This document shows positions 48,023 to 57,903 of a DNA stretch of 64,000 bases, piece after piece. Position 1 is the first letter of the stretch; each line of letters begins with the position of its first letter. Source of the DNA: Tepidamorphus gemmatus (GTDB taxonomy: Bacteria; Pseudomonadota; Alphaproteobacteria; Rhizobiales; Tepidamorphaceae); contig NZ_SMAK01000002.1 of NCBI RefSeq assembly GCF_004346195.1, positions 372,001-436,000 of the forward strand. The letters run 5' to 3'. Both the position numbers and the translations under genes were made by a program. The notes beneath the pieces were generated by a model. It was given only the letters and a program-made list of their open reading frames with translations, ran no database searches and was not told the origin of the DNA.

Positions 48023-49315
48023 ATGACCGACTCCTCAGGGTTCTGTCGTGATTGCCTCCAGCCGCTGCCCGCGTCGGCCATGCGTTGTCCGGGCTGCCTG
48101 GGTCCCCGGATCGTCCGTCACGCCGAGCTCGACAGCCTGACGATCGCGCATGTCGATTGTGACGCCTTCTACGCGGCGATCGAGAAACGCGACGACCCTT
48201 CTCTGAAGGATCGTCCGGTGATCGTCGGCGGCGGCCGTCGCGGGGTCGTATCGACTGCCTGCTACATCGCCCGAATCACGGGAGTCCGTTCGGCGATGCC
48301 GATGTTCAAGGCGCTGAAACTGTGTCCGGACGCCGTTGTGATCCGTCCCGACATGCAGAAATATGTCGCCGTCGGCCGTCAGGTAAGGGCGATGATGCTC
48401 GAACTGACCCCACTGGTCGAACCGGTGTCGATCGACGAGGCGTTCCTTGATCTGAGCGGAACGCAGCGGATCCATCGGGCCTCACCCGCACTCACCCTGG
48501 CCCGCTTTGCGCAGATGGTCGAGCGCGAGATCGGCATCTCCGTATCCGTGGGTCTGAGCTACAACAAGTTTCTCGCCAAGGTGGCGTCCGATCTCGACAA
48601 GCCGCGTGGCTTCTCGGTGATCGGTCGCGCCGAGACGCTGCAATTTCTGGCCGACAGGCCAGTCGGCCTGATCTTCGGCATCGGCACGTCCATGCAGCGG
48701 CGCCTGGCGCGCGATGGTATCCGTACCATTGGCGATCTTCAGCGCCGCGCGCCGGCCGACCTCGTTCGGGCCTATGGGAACCAGGGCATCCGGCTGGCGC
48801 GACTAGCCCGCGGGGAGGACGACCGCAGCGTCTCGCCCGAGCGCAAGACCAAGAGCGTCAGCTCGGAGACGACGTTCGAGCACGACCTGTCCGAACTCGA
48901 GGAGCTGACCCGGATCCTCTGGCGGCTTACCGAGAGCGTTTCCCGCCGCCTCAAGAAGGCCGGCCTGACGGGACGCACCGTGACCGTCAAGCTGAAGACC
49001 GCGGATTTCCGGACCATCACGCGCTCGCACACGCTCGACCGCCCGACCCAACTCGCGGATCGCATCTTCGACGCGGGGCGGCGGCTGCTCGCACGGGTTG
49101 CCGATGGCACCCGGTTCCGGCTGCTCGGCATCGGCGTCTCCGACTTCGCCGAACCGGACGACGCGGGTTTCGCGGACCTGATCGACCCTCGGCCGGCCCG
49201 CCGGGAAGCCGCCGAGCGCGCTGTCGACCGCATCCGCGAGAAGTTCGGCGATGCCGCGGTCGAGCGCGGCCTTGTCTTCAGCGGGACGGCACGGCGCAAG
49301 CGACCACCGCGTTAG
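48023..49315 (+). CDS. dinB: DNA polymerase IV with N-terminal zinc ribbon
   Basis: 430 aa from ATG 48023. Y-family catalytic motifs are [17 protein letters not shown] and [15 protein letters not shown]. The palm is preceded by about 45 residues with CRDCLQPL and CPGC (CxxC pairs), a likely zinc ribbon absent from E. coli DinB. The little-finger region begins near [19 protein letters not shown]. The C-terminus ([11 protein letters not shown]) is basic and lacks an obvious QLxLF clamp-binding motif. Low-fidelity translesion polymerase. Confidence 0.93.
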   Translation: MTDSSGFCRDCLQPLPASAMRCPGCLGPRIVRHAELDSLTIAHVDCDAFYAAIEKRDDPSLKDRPVIVGGGRRGVVSTACYIARITGVRSAMPMFKALKLCPDAVVIRPDMQKYVAVGRQVRAMMLELTPLVEPVSIDEAFLDLSGTQRIHRASPALTLARFAQMVEREIGISVSVGLSYNKFLAKVASDLDKPRGFSVIGRAETLQFLADRPVGLIFGIGTSMQRRLARDGIRTIGDLQRRAPADLVRAYGNQGIRLARLARGEDDRSVSPERKTKSVSSETTFEHDLSELEELTRILWRLTESVSRRLKKAGLTGRTVTVKLKTADFRTITRSHTLDRPTQLADRIFDAGRRLLARVADGTRFRLLGIGVSDFAEPDDAGFADLIDPRPARREAAERAVDRIREKFGDAAVERGLVFSGTARRKRPPR

Positions 49316-49383
49316 CTTCGAAAGGCGATCCCGTTCAGGCAGTTGGGCGTACGAGTTGATCGCGCGGCTGAAGCCACGACGCC

Positions 49384-50229
49384 TCACTTTCCGCAGGCCG
49401 GCTGATCCAGGAATTCGATAGACGACAGTTCGCCGACGAGGGTGAAATCGCCATAGTCCAAGGTTATCTCGCGGCTGACGCCGTTCTCGAAGAGATCGTA
49501 GGTGAATTCGTAGGACGGAGTCGTCGCCTCGGCGTCCTCGGTGTCGAAATATCCGATCGTGACGATCCAGCTCGCCAGCCTGCCAAGCACATCGTCGCCG
49601 GGTCTGCCGGTGTTTCCCGCCGGCTCCCGGCGCGGCCCGATGACCGTAGATGTGGCATAGACCTTCCGGCCGGTCTCCGACCCGTCAAAGATGTCGGCGG
49701 TGACGATCTTCTCCCCGGCGATCGCCGCCGCGAGAATTCGCTGGACGTGCTGGGTGGGAAACAGCACCGACTTCCCGATGGAGAAACGGCCCTGCTCCGG
49801 CTCGCGGAGGTTGATCGACACCTCATCGTCGAACCGGCTGGCGATGCCGTTGGTCTCCTCCGACAGCGTTTCGTTGATGAAATTCTGCGTGACGAATCGA
49901 TAGGCGGATCCGTCTGCCGCCTCCCACGTTGCCGAGCGAAGATCGTTGATGGTCGAACCACGCCCGCCCGTGATCCGGGTGACGAAGCGCGTGTTGACCG
50001 TCCAGCCGTCGCAGTTCGTGCCGCTCGTCTCGAATACCAGCCGGCCGGTGACGTCGTTCATCGCCTCGCCGCCTTTCGACGGATCGAGCTCGAGATCGTA
50101 GACGGCGCGATGCGGCGTCATGGTCGGCGTGGCCGCGACGGCCCGGGCCGGAATCAGCGCGAGCGCGGCGAGCAAAGCTGCGGCGATGACTGCAGGACGT
50201 GTTCTCAAGATCTTGGGTCCCCCTGGCAT
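49384..50229 (-). CDS. eipB: EipB-like cell envelope integrity protein (DUF1849)
   Basis: 281 aa with an N-terminal hydrophobic signal (about residues 12-33, ending VAATP). The mature protein shows HRAVYDLELDPSKGGEAMND, then GRLVFETSGTNCDGWTVNTR and a late EFLDQPACGK; the single early Cys and the C-terminal Cys match the disulfide of Brucella EipB, a periplasmic beta-spiral protein needed for envelope integrity. Divergent from the RidA gene. Confidence 0.92.
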   Translation of the reverse strand: MPGGPKILRTRPAVIAAALLAALALIPARAVAATPTMTPHRAVYDLELDPSKGGEAMNDVTGRLVFETSGTNCDGWTVNTRFVTRITGGRGSTINDLRSATWEAADGSAYRFVTQNFINETLSEETNGIASRFDDEVSINLREPEQGRFSIGKSVLFPTQHVQRILAAAIAGEKIVTADIFDGSETGRKVYATSTVIGPRREPAGNTGRPGDDVLGRLASWIVTIGYFDTEDAEATTPSYEFTYDLFENGVSREITLDYGDFTLVGELSSIEFLDQPACGK

Positions 50230-50349
50230 GGATGCCGGACTGACTGAGTAGCACGAACTAGGCCGGCACGAGGGCTGAAATGCGGCGCCTTGCCAGTGCG
50301 TCCGGAATCCCTCATCACAACGGCAGCATCCGCCGGCAGAGGAGATCCC

Positions 50350-50811
50350 ATGTCCACCACCGTAGAATCACGGCTCGCCGAGCTCGGCATCGTCCTGCCA
50401 CGTCCGGCCGCTCCGGCAGCGAACTACATTCCGTTCGTTGCGATCGGCAATCTGCTGTTCGTTTCCGGACAGCTGCCAATGGGCGAGAACGGCCTCGAGC
50501 ACGTGGGCAAGCTCGGCGCTGACTACACGGTCGAGCAGGGTCGCGAGGCGGCCAGGTTGTGCGCGATCAACCTGCTGGCCCAGGCCAAGGCAGCGACCGG
50601 CGACCTGTCGCGGGTACGCTGCGTGAAGCTGACCGGCTTCGTCAACGCCACCCCGGATTTCGTTGATCACCCGAAGGTCGTCAATGGCGCCTCCGACCTC
50701 ATGGTGGCCGCTCTCGGCGACAAGGGTCGGCATTCGCGCTCGGCGGTGGGATCGTCCGCCCTTCCCTTCGGCGCAGCCGTCGAGGTCGAGGGCATCTTCG
50801 AGATCGGCTGA
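50350..50811 (+). CDS. RidA/YjgF family protein
   Basis: 153 aa from ATG 50350. It has the long RidA form common in alphaproteobacteria: LAELGIVLPRPAAPAANYIP, NLLFVSGQLPMGENG, RCVKLTGFVNATPDFVDHPK, HSRSAVGSSALPFGAAVEVE. The Arg before SAVG corresponds to the active-site arginine of enamine/imine deaminases. It probably removes reactive imines. The GDPD gene begins four bases after its stop. Confidence 0.9.
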   Translation: MSTTVESRLAELGIVLPRPAAPAANYIPFVAIGNLLFVSGQLPMGENGLEHVGKLGADYTVEQGREAARLCAINLLAQAKAATGDLSRVRCVKLTGFVNATPDFVDHPKVVNGASDLMVAALGDKGRHSRSAVGSSALPFGAAVEVEGIFEIG

Positions 50812-50815
50812 GATC

Positions 50816-51559
50816 ATGGCCGGGCTGTCCTGGCTCACCGACCGTCCGGTCGCCCACCGCGGTCTGCATGATGCCCGGGCGGGCATCATCGAGAACACGC
50901 TGTCCGCCGCCCAGGCGGCCATCGCGGCCGGCTATGCCATCGAGATCGACCTGCAGGCCGCGGCCGACGGCACGCCCGTCGTTTTTCACGACGACACGCT
51001 CGATCGGCTGACAACGGCAACGGGGCCGGTTGCGGCGCTTGGCGCGGCGGAGCTCGCCGCGATTCCGTTGAAGGCAACCTCGGACCGCATCCCGACCTTC
51101 CGCCAGCTGCTCGACCTCGTTGCCGGCCAGACGCCGCTCGTCGTCGAGGTGAAGTCCGACTGGTCGGGGGTGCCGGCCCTGTGCGAACGGATTGTCGCCG
51201 ACCTCGAAACCTACCACGGACCGGTGGCGATCATGTCGTTCGATCCGAAGGTTGTCGACGTCCTCCGGCGGATCGCGCCGGCGCTGCCGCGCGGCATCGT
51301 CTCGGAATCCTATCGCGACTGGCAGGAAGGTGGCACCACGCCGTGGAGCCGGTTCGTGATGCGCCACCTCCTCCACGTCTGGCGAACCAAGCCCCATTTC
51401 ATCGCCTATTGTGTCGACGACCTGCCCGCAGTCAGTGCACTCCTCCTGCGCTGGCTGTTCGGCCTGAAACTGCTGACCTGGACAGTACGGACCCCAGAGC
51501 AGCGCGCGCGCGCCGAACGCTGGGCCGACCAGATCATTTTCGAGGGCTTCCGCCCGTGA
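50816..51559 (+). CDS. Glycerophosphodiester phosphodiesterase family protein
   Basis: 247 aa. GDPD motifs: VAHRGLHDARAGIIENTLSA with catalytic His and EN, then AIEIDLQAAADGTPVVFHDD with the metal-binding Glu/Asp and second His, and VVEVKSDW. It hydrolyses glycerophosphodiesters or related headgroups. No signal peptide, so it is likely cytoplasmic. Four bases after the RidA gene, so cotranscribed. Confidence 0.92.
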   Translation: MAGLSWLTDRPVAHRGLHDARAGIIENTLSAAQAAIAAGYAIEIDLQAAADGTPVVFHDDTLDRLTTATGPVAALGAAELAAIPLKATSDRIPTFRQLLDLVAGQTPLVVEVKSDWSGVPALCERIVADLETYHGPVAIMSFDPKVVDVLRRIAPALPRGIVSESYRDWQEGGTTPWSRFVMRHLLHVWRTKPHFIAYCVDDLPAVSALLLRWLFGLKLLTWTVRTPEQRARAERWADQIIFEGFRP

Positions 51560-51610
51560 TCGCCGGGCCAGCCCCTCGAACGGAGGCACCGGCGCGCTAG
51601 AATCGGGTCG

Positions 51611-52867
51611 ATGGCAAGGGCTGACGAGACAGACGAGCGCGAGATCACCGTCCGCGTGACCGACCGCCTGTCGGCGGTCAGTCCCGCGGCGTGGGATGCC
51701 TGCGCGAACCCGGCGAGCCGGAAGGCTTCTCCAAGCGACCCACGCATCGGCGCGGATGAATCGAATTCTGCGCATGAAACGCACAACCCCTTCGTTTCAC
51801 ACGCGTTTCTCTGCGCGCTCGAGGAGTCCGGCTGCGTCTCGGCGCACACCGGCTGGCTGCCACAGCATCTGATCGTCGAGGCGGCAAACGGGCAGATCAG
51901 GGCGGCGATGCCCTGCTACCTGAAGGCGCATTCGCAGGGCGAATACGTCTTCGATCACGGCTGGGCGGACGCCTACGATCGGGCCGGCGGCCGCTATTAT
52001 CCGAAGCTTCAGGTCTCCGTTCCCTTCACGCCGGTGACCGGCCCGCGACTCATGGTAGCACCCGGCCCCGACGCGGAGGTTGGTCGGGCAACACTGCTGT
52101 CGGCGGCCATCGAGCTCTGCCGTCGCCACCATGCCTCGTCGGTGCACTGGACCTTCCTGCCGAAATCCGACGCCGACTGGCTCGGCGAGGCCGGCATGCT
52201 GCTGCGTACCGACCGGCAGTTTCACTGGTCGAACCGAGGCTATCGCAGCTTCGAGGACTTTCTGTCCGACCTGTCGTCGCGCAAGCGCAAGGCGATCCGC
52301 CGCGAGCGCCGCGAGGCGACGGCCGCCGGGATCGACATCGTGCGCCTGACCGGCGCGGACATAACCGAAGCCCACTGGGACGCGTTCTTCGCGTTCTACA
52401 TGGACACTGGTTCGCGCAAATGGGGCAGGCCCTATCTCAATCGGCGCTTCTTCAGCCTGATCGGCGAGCGGATGGCCGACCGGATCGTGCTGATCATGGC
52501 ACGCCGGTCCGGCCGCTGGATCGCCGGTGCGCTCAACCTGCGCGGCGACAGTGCGCTCTACGGGCGCAACTGGGGCTGCATCGAGGATCATCCGTTCCTT
52601 CACTTCGAGGTCTGCTACTATCAGGCGATTGAGTACGCGATCGCCAACGGGCTGGCCCGCGTCGAAGCCGGAGCACAGGGCGAGCACAAGCTTGCGCGCG
52701 GCTATCTTCCTGTGACCACGCGCTCCGCCCACTTCATCGCCGATCCCGGCCTCCGCAGGGCGGTCGCCGACTACCTCCTGCGTGAGCGGGCCTATGTCGA
52801 CCTGGAGAACGCGGCGCTGGCCGCCCATGCGCCCTTCCGCAGGGACGCATGCGACAGGACCGATTGA
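51611..52867 (+). CDS. FemAB/GNAT-like acyltransferase (peptidogalycan type)
   Basis: 418 aa. The family (formerly DUF482) is recognised by NPFVSHAFLCALEESGCVS, AAMPCYLKAHSQGEYVFDHG, YYPKLQVSVPFTPVTGPRLM, SSRKRKAIRRERREA and VEAGAQGEHKLARGYLPVTT. Two GNAT folds are expected as in FemABX. The N-terminal about 50 residues are variable. It likely transfers an amino-acyl or acyl group; the substrate is unknown. Confidence 0.88.
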   Translation: MARADETDEREITVRVTDRLSAVSPAAWDACANPASRKASPSDPRIGADESNSAHETHNPFVSHAFLCALEESGCVSAHTGWLPQHLIVEAANGQIRAAMPCYLKAHSQGEYVFDHGWADAYDRAGGRYYPKLQVSVPFTPVTGPRLMVAPGPDAEVGRATLLSAAIELCRRHHASSVHWTFLPKSDADWLGEAGMLLRTDRQFHWSNRGYRSFEDFLSDLSSRKRKAIRRERREATAAGIDIVRLTGADITEAHWDAFFAFYMDTGSRKWGRPYLNRRFFSLIGERMADRIVLIMARRSGRWIAGALNLRGDSALYGRNWGCIEDHPFLHFEVCYYQAIEYAIANGLARVEAGAQGEHKLARGYLPVTTRSAHFIADPGLRRAVADYLLRERAYVDLENAALAAHAPFRRDACDRTD

Positions 52868-52923
52868 CGCGGCCGCCAGCGTCGGGAAGCTTGCGCGCGG
52901 AACGACAGGCAGAGGAGACCCGA

Positions 52924-53349
52924 ATGCCCGCCTATGACGACAACAACGTCTTCGCCAGGATCCTCCGAGGCGAGATCCCCTGCCACAAGGTCTACGAGGA
53001 CGACCGCACGCTCGCCTTCCTCGACATCATGCCGCGCACCCGTGGTCACACGCTGGTCATCCCCAAGGTCAAGGCGACCGGGCTCGCCGACATCGAGCCC
53101 GATGATCTTTGCCATCTGATGGGCGTCGTGCAGAAGCTCGGCCCCCGGATCACCGAGGCGCTCGGCGCCGACGGTTTCATGATCCAGCAGTTCAATGGCG
53201 CCGGCGCGGGCCAGACCGTGTTCCACATCCACTTCCATGTCATCCCGCGCTGGGCCGACCAGCCGATGCGTCCTCACGGCGTGACGATGGAGGATCAGGA
53301 GGTGCTCCGCGAGGTCGCCGAGATCCTGCGCCCGGCCCTTGCCCGCTGA
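52924..53349 (+). CDS. HIT family nucleotide hydrolase
   Basis: 141 aa from ATG 52924. The histidine triad is TVFHIHFHVIPR (about residues 98-109), with VFARILRGEIPCHKVYEDD at the start and RGHTLVIPKVK in the middle, the Hint branch. It hydrolyses AMP-linked phosphoramidates or related nucleotides. It follows the GNAT-like gene by 56 bases and is convergent with azlD. Confidence 0.93.
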   Translation: MPAYDDNNVFARILRGEIPCHKVYEDDRTLAFLDIMPRTRGHTLVIPKVKATGLADIEPDDLCHLMGVVQKLGPRITEALGADGFMIQQFNGAGAGQTVFHIHFHVIPRWADQPMRPHGVTMEDQEVLREVAEILRPALAR

Positions 53350-53372
53350 TCGCCTGCAGGCCGTCCCGGCGG

Positions 53373-53717
53373 TCAGGACGCAAGCCACAGCCCTGCAAGC
53401 AACGTCGCCTCGCCGGCGACGATGCCCAGGAACAGGCTGCGTCGCAGCAGGAAATAGGCGCCGAGGCCGGCGGCGACCGCGAGCAGCCGCAGGGTGAGGC
53501 TGGCCATCACCAGATCACCGACCGGGAACAGGATCAGCCGCGAGACCAGGCCGGCGATCAGCGCGGTCGAGACCGCCCGCACCCATCTCAGACTCTCGCT
53601 GGACTCGTCGAGGCGGACCGAGAACAGCACCCCCAACAGGCGCCAGATGTCGGTCGCCAGAAATCCTGCGATGGCGATGAACAGATACGGCCCGATGCCA
53701 ACCCCGACGGCGCTCAT
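53373..53717 (-). CDS. azlD: AzlD-like amino acid export subunit
   Basis: 114 aa from the ATG at 53717, with about three or four membrane segments (IGPYLFIAIAGFLATDIWRL at the start). The AzlD feature of a conserved Arg/Asp region in the first loop is present (RLDESSESLRWVRAV). With AzlC it forms a branched-chain amino acid exporter. The start overlaps the azlC stop. Confidence 0.85.
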   Translation of the reverse strand: MSAVGVGIGPYLFIAIAGFLATDIWRLLGVLFSVRLDESSESLRWVRAVSTALIAGLVSRLILFPVGDLVMASLTLRLLAVAAGLGAYFLLRRSLFLGIVAGEATLLAGLWLAS

Positions 53718-54418
53718 GCCCGGCGCCGCCGCCCCACGGCCCAGGCGATGGTTCCCGCGACGAGCCCGGTCCACAGCAGATCGAATCCCGGTAAAAAGAG
53801 ATGGAACACCGGCCCAAGGGCGAAGCCGCCGATCACGGCGGCGAGGTCCATGCGCTCGCGGATCGCCGCGATCAGCGAGAACAGGAAGTAGAAGGGCGTC
53901 AGCAACAGCAGCGCCGCGGAGATGTCGGCCGGCACTTCCCCGGCGATCAGATGCCCGACACCCGTGGCGCAGACGGTAAGCGGCCACAGCACGCAGGCCA
54001 GCCCCAGATAGTAGGGCACCCGGTCGGCGCGATCGAGTTCGGGAATCCGGCGCATGGACTCGATCCAGACCGTGGCCGCGACGAAATGCGACATCAGCAT
54101 CTGCTGCCACAGCGGCGTGCGCGCCCCGCGCAGGACGGGCAGGATCGACACCGTCATCGGCATCAACCGTACGGCGGTGATGGTGACGGCGATCGCTGCG
54201 GCGAGCAGGGTGGCGCCGGAATCGATCTGGTCGACAAGGACCACCTGCCCCGGCAGCGCGAAGACCGTGAAGGTCATGTAGACGGTCTGCCAGAAATCGA
54301 GACCGGCAGCTCTGGCGAACGCCCCGAACCCGACGAACGAGGCGAACAGCACCATGCCCGGCACGCCCGCCCCCCTGCGCGCACCGAGCATCGCGGCCCG
54401 CCGGCGGCCAACGCTCAC
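53714..54418 (-). CDS. azlC: AzlC-like amino acid export permease
   Basis: 234 aa from a GTG at 54418; an ATG nine codons later (54391) is an alternative and neither has a clear ribosome site. Features: FASFVGFGAFARAAGLDFWQ, FTVFALPGQVVLVDQIDSGA, VTITAVRLMPMTVSILPVLR and HFVAATVWIES. About six membrane segments. It is downstream of clpA in the same direction and overlaps azlD by four bases. Confidence 0.87.
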   Translation of the reverse strand: MSVGRRRAAMLGARRGAGVPGMVLFASFVGFGAFARAAGLDFWQTVYMTFTVFALPGQVVLVDQIDSGATLLAAAIAVTITAVRLMPMTVSILPVLRGARTPLWQQMLMSHFVAATVWIESMRRIPELDRADRVPYYLGLACVLWPLTVCATGVGHLIAGEVPADISAALLLLTPFYFLFSLIAAIRERMDLAAVIGGFALGPVFHLFLPGFDLLWTGLVAGTIAWAVGRRRRA

Positions 54419-54452
54419 CAGCTGTGATCCATGATCCCGCCCCGCCCGAAAC

Positions 54453-56858
54453 TCAGTGGCTGGGCAAGGGAATCTTCGGCACCACCGGTCCGCCGCTGCG
54501 CGAACCCTTGCCGCCCTTGGGACCGGACTTCTTCGGCTTGGGCGTCTTCCGGCTCTGCCTGGCTGGCGGCGCCTTGGGCGCAGCCTCGACATACTCGAAG
54601 GCGAGACGGGATGGACCGTCCGGCGGCGTCTCGACAAGCACCTTGACGTTGCCACCGTTCTTCAGTCTGCCGAACAGTACCTCGTCGGCCAGCGGCTTCT
54701 TGATATGCTCCTGGATGACGCGGGCAAGCGGACGGGCCCCCATCTGAACGTCGTAGCCGCGCTCGGCGATCCACTTGTTCGCCGCGTCGGTCAGTTCGAT
54801 CGTCACGCCGCGATCGGCGAGCTGCGCTTCGAGCTGCAGCACGAACTTCTCGACAACCATCGCCACGACCTCGGGAGGCAGGTTGTCGAAGGCGATCACC
54901 GCGTCGAGACGATTGCGGAACTCCGGCGCGAACATCCGGTTGATCGCTTCCTCGTCGTCGCCCTCCCGCTTCATCCGGCCGAAGCCGATCGGCGGCTTGG
55001 CGAGATCGGCGGCGCCGGCATTCGTGGTCATGATCAGGATGACGTTTCGGAAATCGACCTGCTTGCCGTTGTGGTCGGTCAGCTTGCCATGGTCCATGAC
55101 CTGCAGGAGGATGTTGAACAGGTCCGGATGCGCCTTCTCGATCTCGTCGAGCAGCAGGACGCAATGCGGATGCTGGTCCACGCCGTCGGTGAGCAGACCG
55201 CCCTGGTCGAAGCCGACATAGCCGGGCGGGGCACCGATCAGTCGCGAAACCGTGTGGCGCTCCATGTATTCCGACATGTCGAAGCGCAGCAGCTCGACAC
55301 CGAGCAGCCGGGCGAGCTGCTTGGCGACTTCGGTCTTGCCGACGCCGGTCGGGCCGGAGAACAGGTAGCAGCCGATCGGCTTCTCGGGATCTCGCAGACC
55401 TGCGCGGGCGAGCTTGATCGAGGCGCCCAGCGCCTCGATGGCCCGATCCTGTCCGAAGACGACACGCTTCAGGTTCTCGTCGATGTGCTGCAGAACCTCG
55501 GAGTCGGCCTTGGAGACCGTCTTCGGCGGAATCCGGGCCATGGTCGCGACGGTCGCCTCGACCTCCTTTACGCCGATCACCCGGCGCCGCCTCGAGGCCG
55601 GCAGCAGCATCTGCGAAGCGCCCGACTCGTCGATCACGTCGATCGCCTTGTCCGGCAGCTTGCGGTCGTGGATGTAGCGCGACGACAGCTCGACGGCCGA
55701 CCTGATCGCCTCGTTGGTGTATTTCACACCATGGAAATCCTCGAAATAGGGCTTCAGACCCTGAAGGATCTTGATCGCATCGGGAACGCTCGGCTCGGCA
55801 ACGTCGATCTTCTGGAAGCGGCGCACCAGCGCGCGGTCCTTCTCGAAGTGCTGCCGATATTCCTTGTACGTCGTAGAGCCGATGCAGCGCAGCTGCCCGC
55901 TTTGCAGCGCCGGCTTGAGCAGATTCGAGGCATCCATCGCACCGCCCGAGGTTGCCCCCGCGCCGATGACGGTATGGATCTCGTCGATGAACATGATGGC
56001 GCCGGGATACTTCTCGATCTCCTTCACCACCGCCTTGAGCCGCTCCTCGAAATCGCCGCGATAGCGCGTACCGGCGAGAAGCGTTCCCATGTCGAGCTGG
56101 AAGATCGTCGCCTTCTTGAGAACGTCGGGTACCTCGCCATGAACGATCTTGCGGGCCAGCCCCTCGGCGATGGCAGTCTTGCCCACACCAGGATCGCCGA
56201 CGAACAGCGGGTTGTTCTTCTGACGCCGGCACAGCACCTGGATGGTGCGCTGCAGCTCGGCGTCGCGACCGATCAGCGGATCGATGCGGCCTTCCTGGGC
56301 CTTCCGGTTCAAGTTTATGCAGTATGCCTCGAGCGCGTCCGACTTCTTCTTCTCGCCGTCTTCGCTCTCGGCCGCCTCTTCCTCCGACCCGCGCACCGTA
56401 CGTGTCTCCGAATAGCCCGGGCGCTTGGCGATGCCGTGGCTGATGTAGTTCACGGCGTCATAGCGCGTCATGTCCTGCTCCTGCAGGAAATATGCCGCGT
56501 GGCTCTCGCGTTCCGCGAAGATCGCGACGAGTACGTTGGCGCCCGTCACCTCCTCGCGGCCCGAGGACTGGACGTGGATCACGGCGCGCTGGATGACCCG
56601 CTGGAAGCCCGCGGTGGGCTTGGAGTCCTCGCCGGTATCGCTGATCAGATTGTCCAGCTCGTTGTCGATGTAGTCGACGAGGTTCTTGCGCAGGACCTCC
56701 AGATCGACGTTGCAGGCGCGCATGACCGCCGCTGCGTCCTGGTCGTCGACCAGCGCGAGCAGCAGATGCTCGAGCGTCGCATATTCGTGGTGACGCTCAT
56801 TTGCGGCGGCAAGGGCCCGGTGCAGGGCCTGCTCAAGGCTTCTCGAGAACGACGGCAC
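54453..56858 (-). CDS. clpA: ATP-dependent Clp protease ATP-binding subunit ClpA
   Basis: 801 aa. N-domain (double helical repeat, about residues 1-140), first AAA+ module with [18 protein letters not shown], second with [19 protein letters not shown], and the ClpP-binding loop [15 protein letters not shown]. The last about 40 residues form a Pro/Lys/Arg/Gly-rich basic tail after [15 protein letters not shown], longer than in E. coli ClpA. It unfolds substrates, including those delivered by ClpS, into ClpP. It starts nine bases after clpS. Confidence 0.97.
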   Translation of the reverse strand: MPSFSRSLEQALHRALAAANERHHEYATLEHLLLALVDDQDAAAVMRACNVDLEVLRKNLVDYIDNELDNLISDTGEDSKPTAGFQRVIQRAVIHVQSSGREEVTGANVLVAIFAERESHAAYFLQEQDMTRYDAVNYISHGIAKRPGYSETRTVRGSEEEAAESEDGEKKKSDALEAYCINLNRKAQEGRIDPLIGRDAELQRTIQVLCRRQKNNPLFVGDPGVGKTAIAEGLARKIVHGEVPDVLKKATIFQLDMGTLLAGTRYRGDFEERLKAVVKEIEKYPGAIMFIDEIHTVIGAGATSGGAMDASNLLKPALQSGQLRCIGSTTYKEYRQHFEKDRALVRRFQKIDVAEPSVPDAIKILQGLKPYFEDFHGVKYTNEAIRSAVELSSRYIHDRKLPDKAIDVIDESGASQMLLPASRRRRVIGVKEVEATVATMARIPPKTVSKADSEVLQHIDENLKRVVFGQDRAIEALGASIKLARAGLRDPEKPIGCYLFSGPTGVGKTEVAKQLARLLGVELLRFDMSEYMERHTVSRLIGAPPGYVGFDQGGLLTDGVDQHPHCVLLLDEIEKAHPDLFNILLQVMDHGKLTDHNGKQVDFRNVILIMTTNAGAADLAKPPIGFGRMKREGDDEEAINRMFAPEFRNRLDAVIAFDNLPPEVVAMVVEKFVLQLEAQLADRGVTIELTDAANKWIAERGYDVQMGARPLARVIQEHIKKPLADEVLFGRLKNGGNVKVLVETPPDGPSRLAFEYVEAAPKAPPARQSRKTPKPKKSGPKGGKGSRSGGPVVPKIPLPSH

Positions 56859-56867
56859 AGGCGGGTC

Positions 56868-57242
56868 CTACTTCTTCTCCATGACGCACTGCAAAGGATG
56901 CTGGTGCTTGCGCGCGAAGTCCATCACCTGGGTGACTTTCGTCTCGGCCACCTCGTAGGTGTAGATGCCGCACTCTCCGACTCCATTCTGGTGGACGTGC
57001 AGCATGATGCGGGTCGCCTCGTCCCGGCCCTTGTTGAAGAAGCGCTCGAGGACATGCACCACGAACTCCATCGGGGTGTAGTCGTCGTTGAGCAGAAGAA
57101 CCCGGTACAGGTTCGGGCGCTTCGTCTTCGGGCGCGTCTTGGTTACGATGCCCGTGCCAACGCCATTGTCGCCCTCGCCCTGCCGGCGAGCCATCCGGGT
57201 GACTGCCGGCAATGATCCCACCGAGACAAGCGGCCCGTTCAT
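56868..57242 (-). CDS. clpS: Clp adaptor protein ClpS
   Basis: 124 aa from the ATG at 57242, supported by GGAGG eleven bases upstream; an internal ATG at 57194 lacks one. N-degron binding features: [40 protein letters not shown], and the conserved [17 protein letters not shown]. It delivers proteins with N-terminal Leu/Phe/Tyr/Trp to ClpA. The N-terminal about 30 residues are a flexible, Gly/Lys-rich tail. Confidence 0.95.
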   Translation of the reverse strand: MNGPLVSVGSLPAVTRMARRQGEGDNGVGTGIVTKTRPKTKRPNLYRVLLLNDDYTPMEFVVHVLERFFNKGRDEATRIMLHVHQNGVGECGIYTYEVAETKVTQVMDFARKHQHPLQCVMEKK

Positions 57243-57319
57243 AGACCCAGCGACCTCCGGCCCTCGACCCCATCCGTTGCTGATTTCGCCGCAGTCGGGC
57301 GTCCGGCCCGACGAATCTC

Positions 57320-57348
57320 ATATTAGGAGCCGTTTCGGCTGCTTTCCA
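57320..57348 (-). promoter_or_regulatory. Probable clpS-clpA promoter
   Basis: On the minus strand TGGAAA (57343-57348) and TAATAT (57320-57325) are separated by 17 bases. The -10 matches the sigma70 consensus in five of six positions, the -35 in four. The clpS ATG is about 75 bases downstream. Confidence 0.5.
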
Positions 57349-57401
57349 GAGTGACGATAACTTAGGTCTCCGCTTTCGCCGTTTCCAGAACGCCGCGACA
57401 C

Positions 57402-57427
57402 AAAAACGGCCCGGCAGTGCCGGGCCG
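57402..57427 (-). terminator. Intrinsic terminator after the phasin gene
   Basis: On the minus strand CGGCCCGGCA and TGCCGGGCCG form up to ten pairs (the innermost cannot close) followed by TTTTTG. It lies 45 bases past the phasin stop. Confidence 0.9.
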
Positions 57428-57471
57428 CGATGGAAGAGCGGATAGGCGGGGAGGACAGCGACGCGGCGGAC

Positions 57472-57804
57472 CTACTTGCCGGCCTTCGCGATCATGCCCT
57501 CGAACGGCTTGTAGGCGTCCCTGGCAAGGTCGACATACAACTCGCCGACCTTGGTCGCCTGGGCGATGAAGCCCTCATAGGCCGATTTGATGTAGTCGCT
57601 CTGGATCTCCATCGCCTTGTCCAGCGACTTGGCAGCCATGAGCTTTTCGAAGGCTGCGGCGCCGTCTTCGAACGACTTCTTCGAATAGTCGGCGATCTCG
57701 ACGGCGAGCGACTGCATGCCCTTGCTGAAGGAGCCGAAGCTCTTCATCGCCTGATCCATGTTGTCCTTGCCGATCTTCTGGAAATCCTCGAATCCGTTGA
57801 TCAT
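57472..57804 (-). CDS. Phasin family protein
   Basis: 110 aa from the ATG at 57804, chosen for AAAGGAG nine bases upstream. It is helical, amphipathic and lacks Cys, with MINGFEDFQKIGKDNMDQAM at the start and KSLDKAMEIQSDYIKSAYEG in the second half, the phasin_2 pattern (DKAxEIQxxYxKxAYE). It coats polyhydroxyalkanoate granules in the cytoplasm. It stands alone between its own promoter and terminator, indicating a high-level single-gene transcript. PHA synthase genes are not in this window. Confidence 0.92.
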   Translation of the reverse strand: MINGFEDFQKIGKDNMDQAMKSFGSFSKGMQSLAVEIADYSKKSFEDGAAAFEKLMAAKSLDKAMEIQSDYIKSAYEGFIAQATKVGELYVDLARDAYKPFEGMIAKAGK

Positions 57805-57873
57805 TGGTGGCGCTCCTTTAGGTTCGGATGGGTTCGAGCGCGAGCTCCCGGCGCCTCGCTGCATCGTATGGAC

Positions 57874-57903
57874 CATATATGTGCAATGCAGCAAAAGTGT
57901 CAA
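57874..57903 (-). promoter_or_regulatory. Phasin promoter, consensus sigma70-like
   Basis: Minus strand TTGACA (57898-57903), spacer of 18 bases, TATATG (57874-57879). The ATG is about 70 bases downstream. The -35 is a perfect consensus match. Confidence 0.65.

Noticed and set aside
54456-57215. A 919-codon open frame on the plus strand antisense to clpA and clpS
   Set aside because: It mirrors the GC-rich third-position pattern of clpA, has an Arg/Leu/Asp-rich composition and no family features; clpA and clpS are certain.
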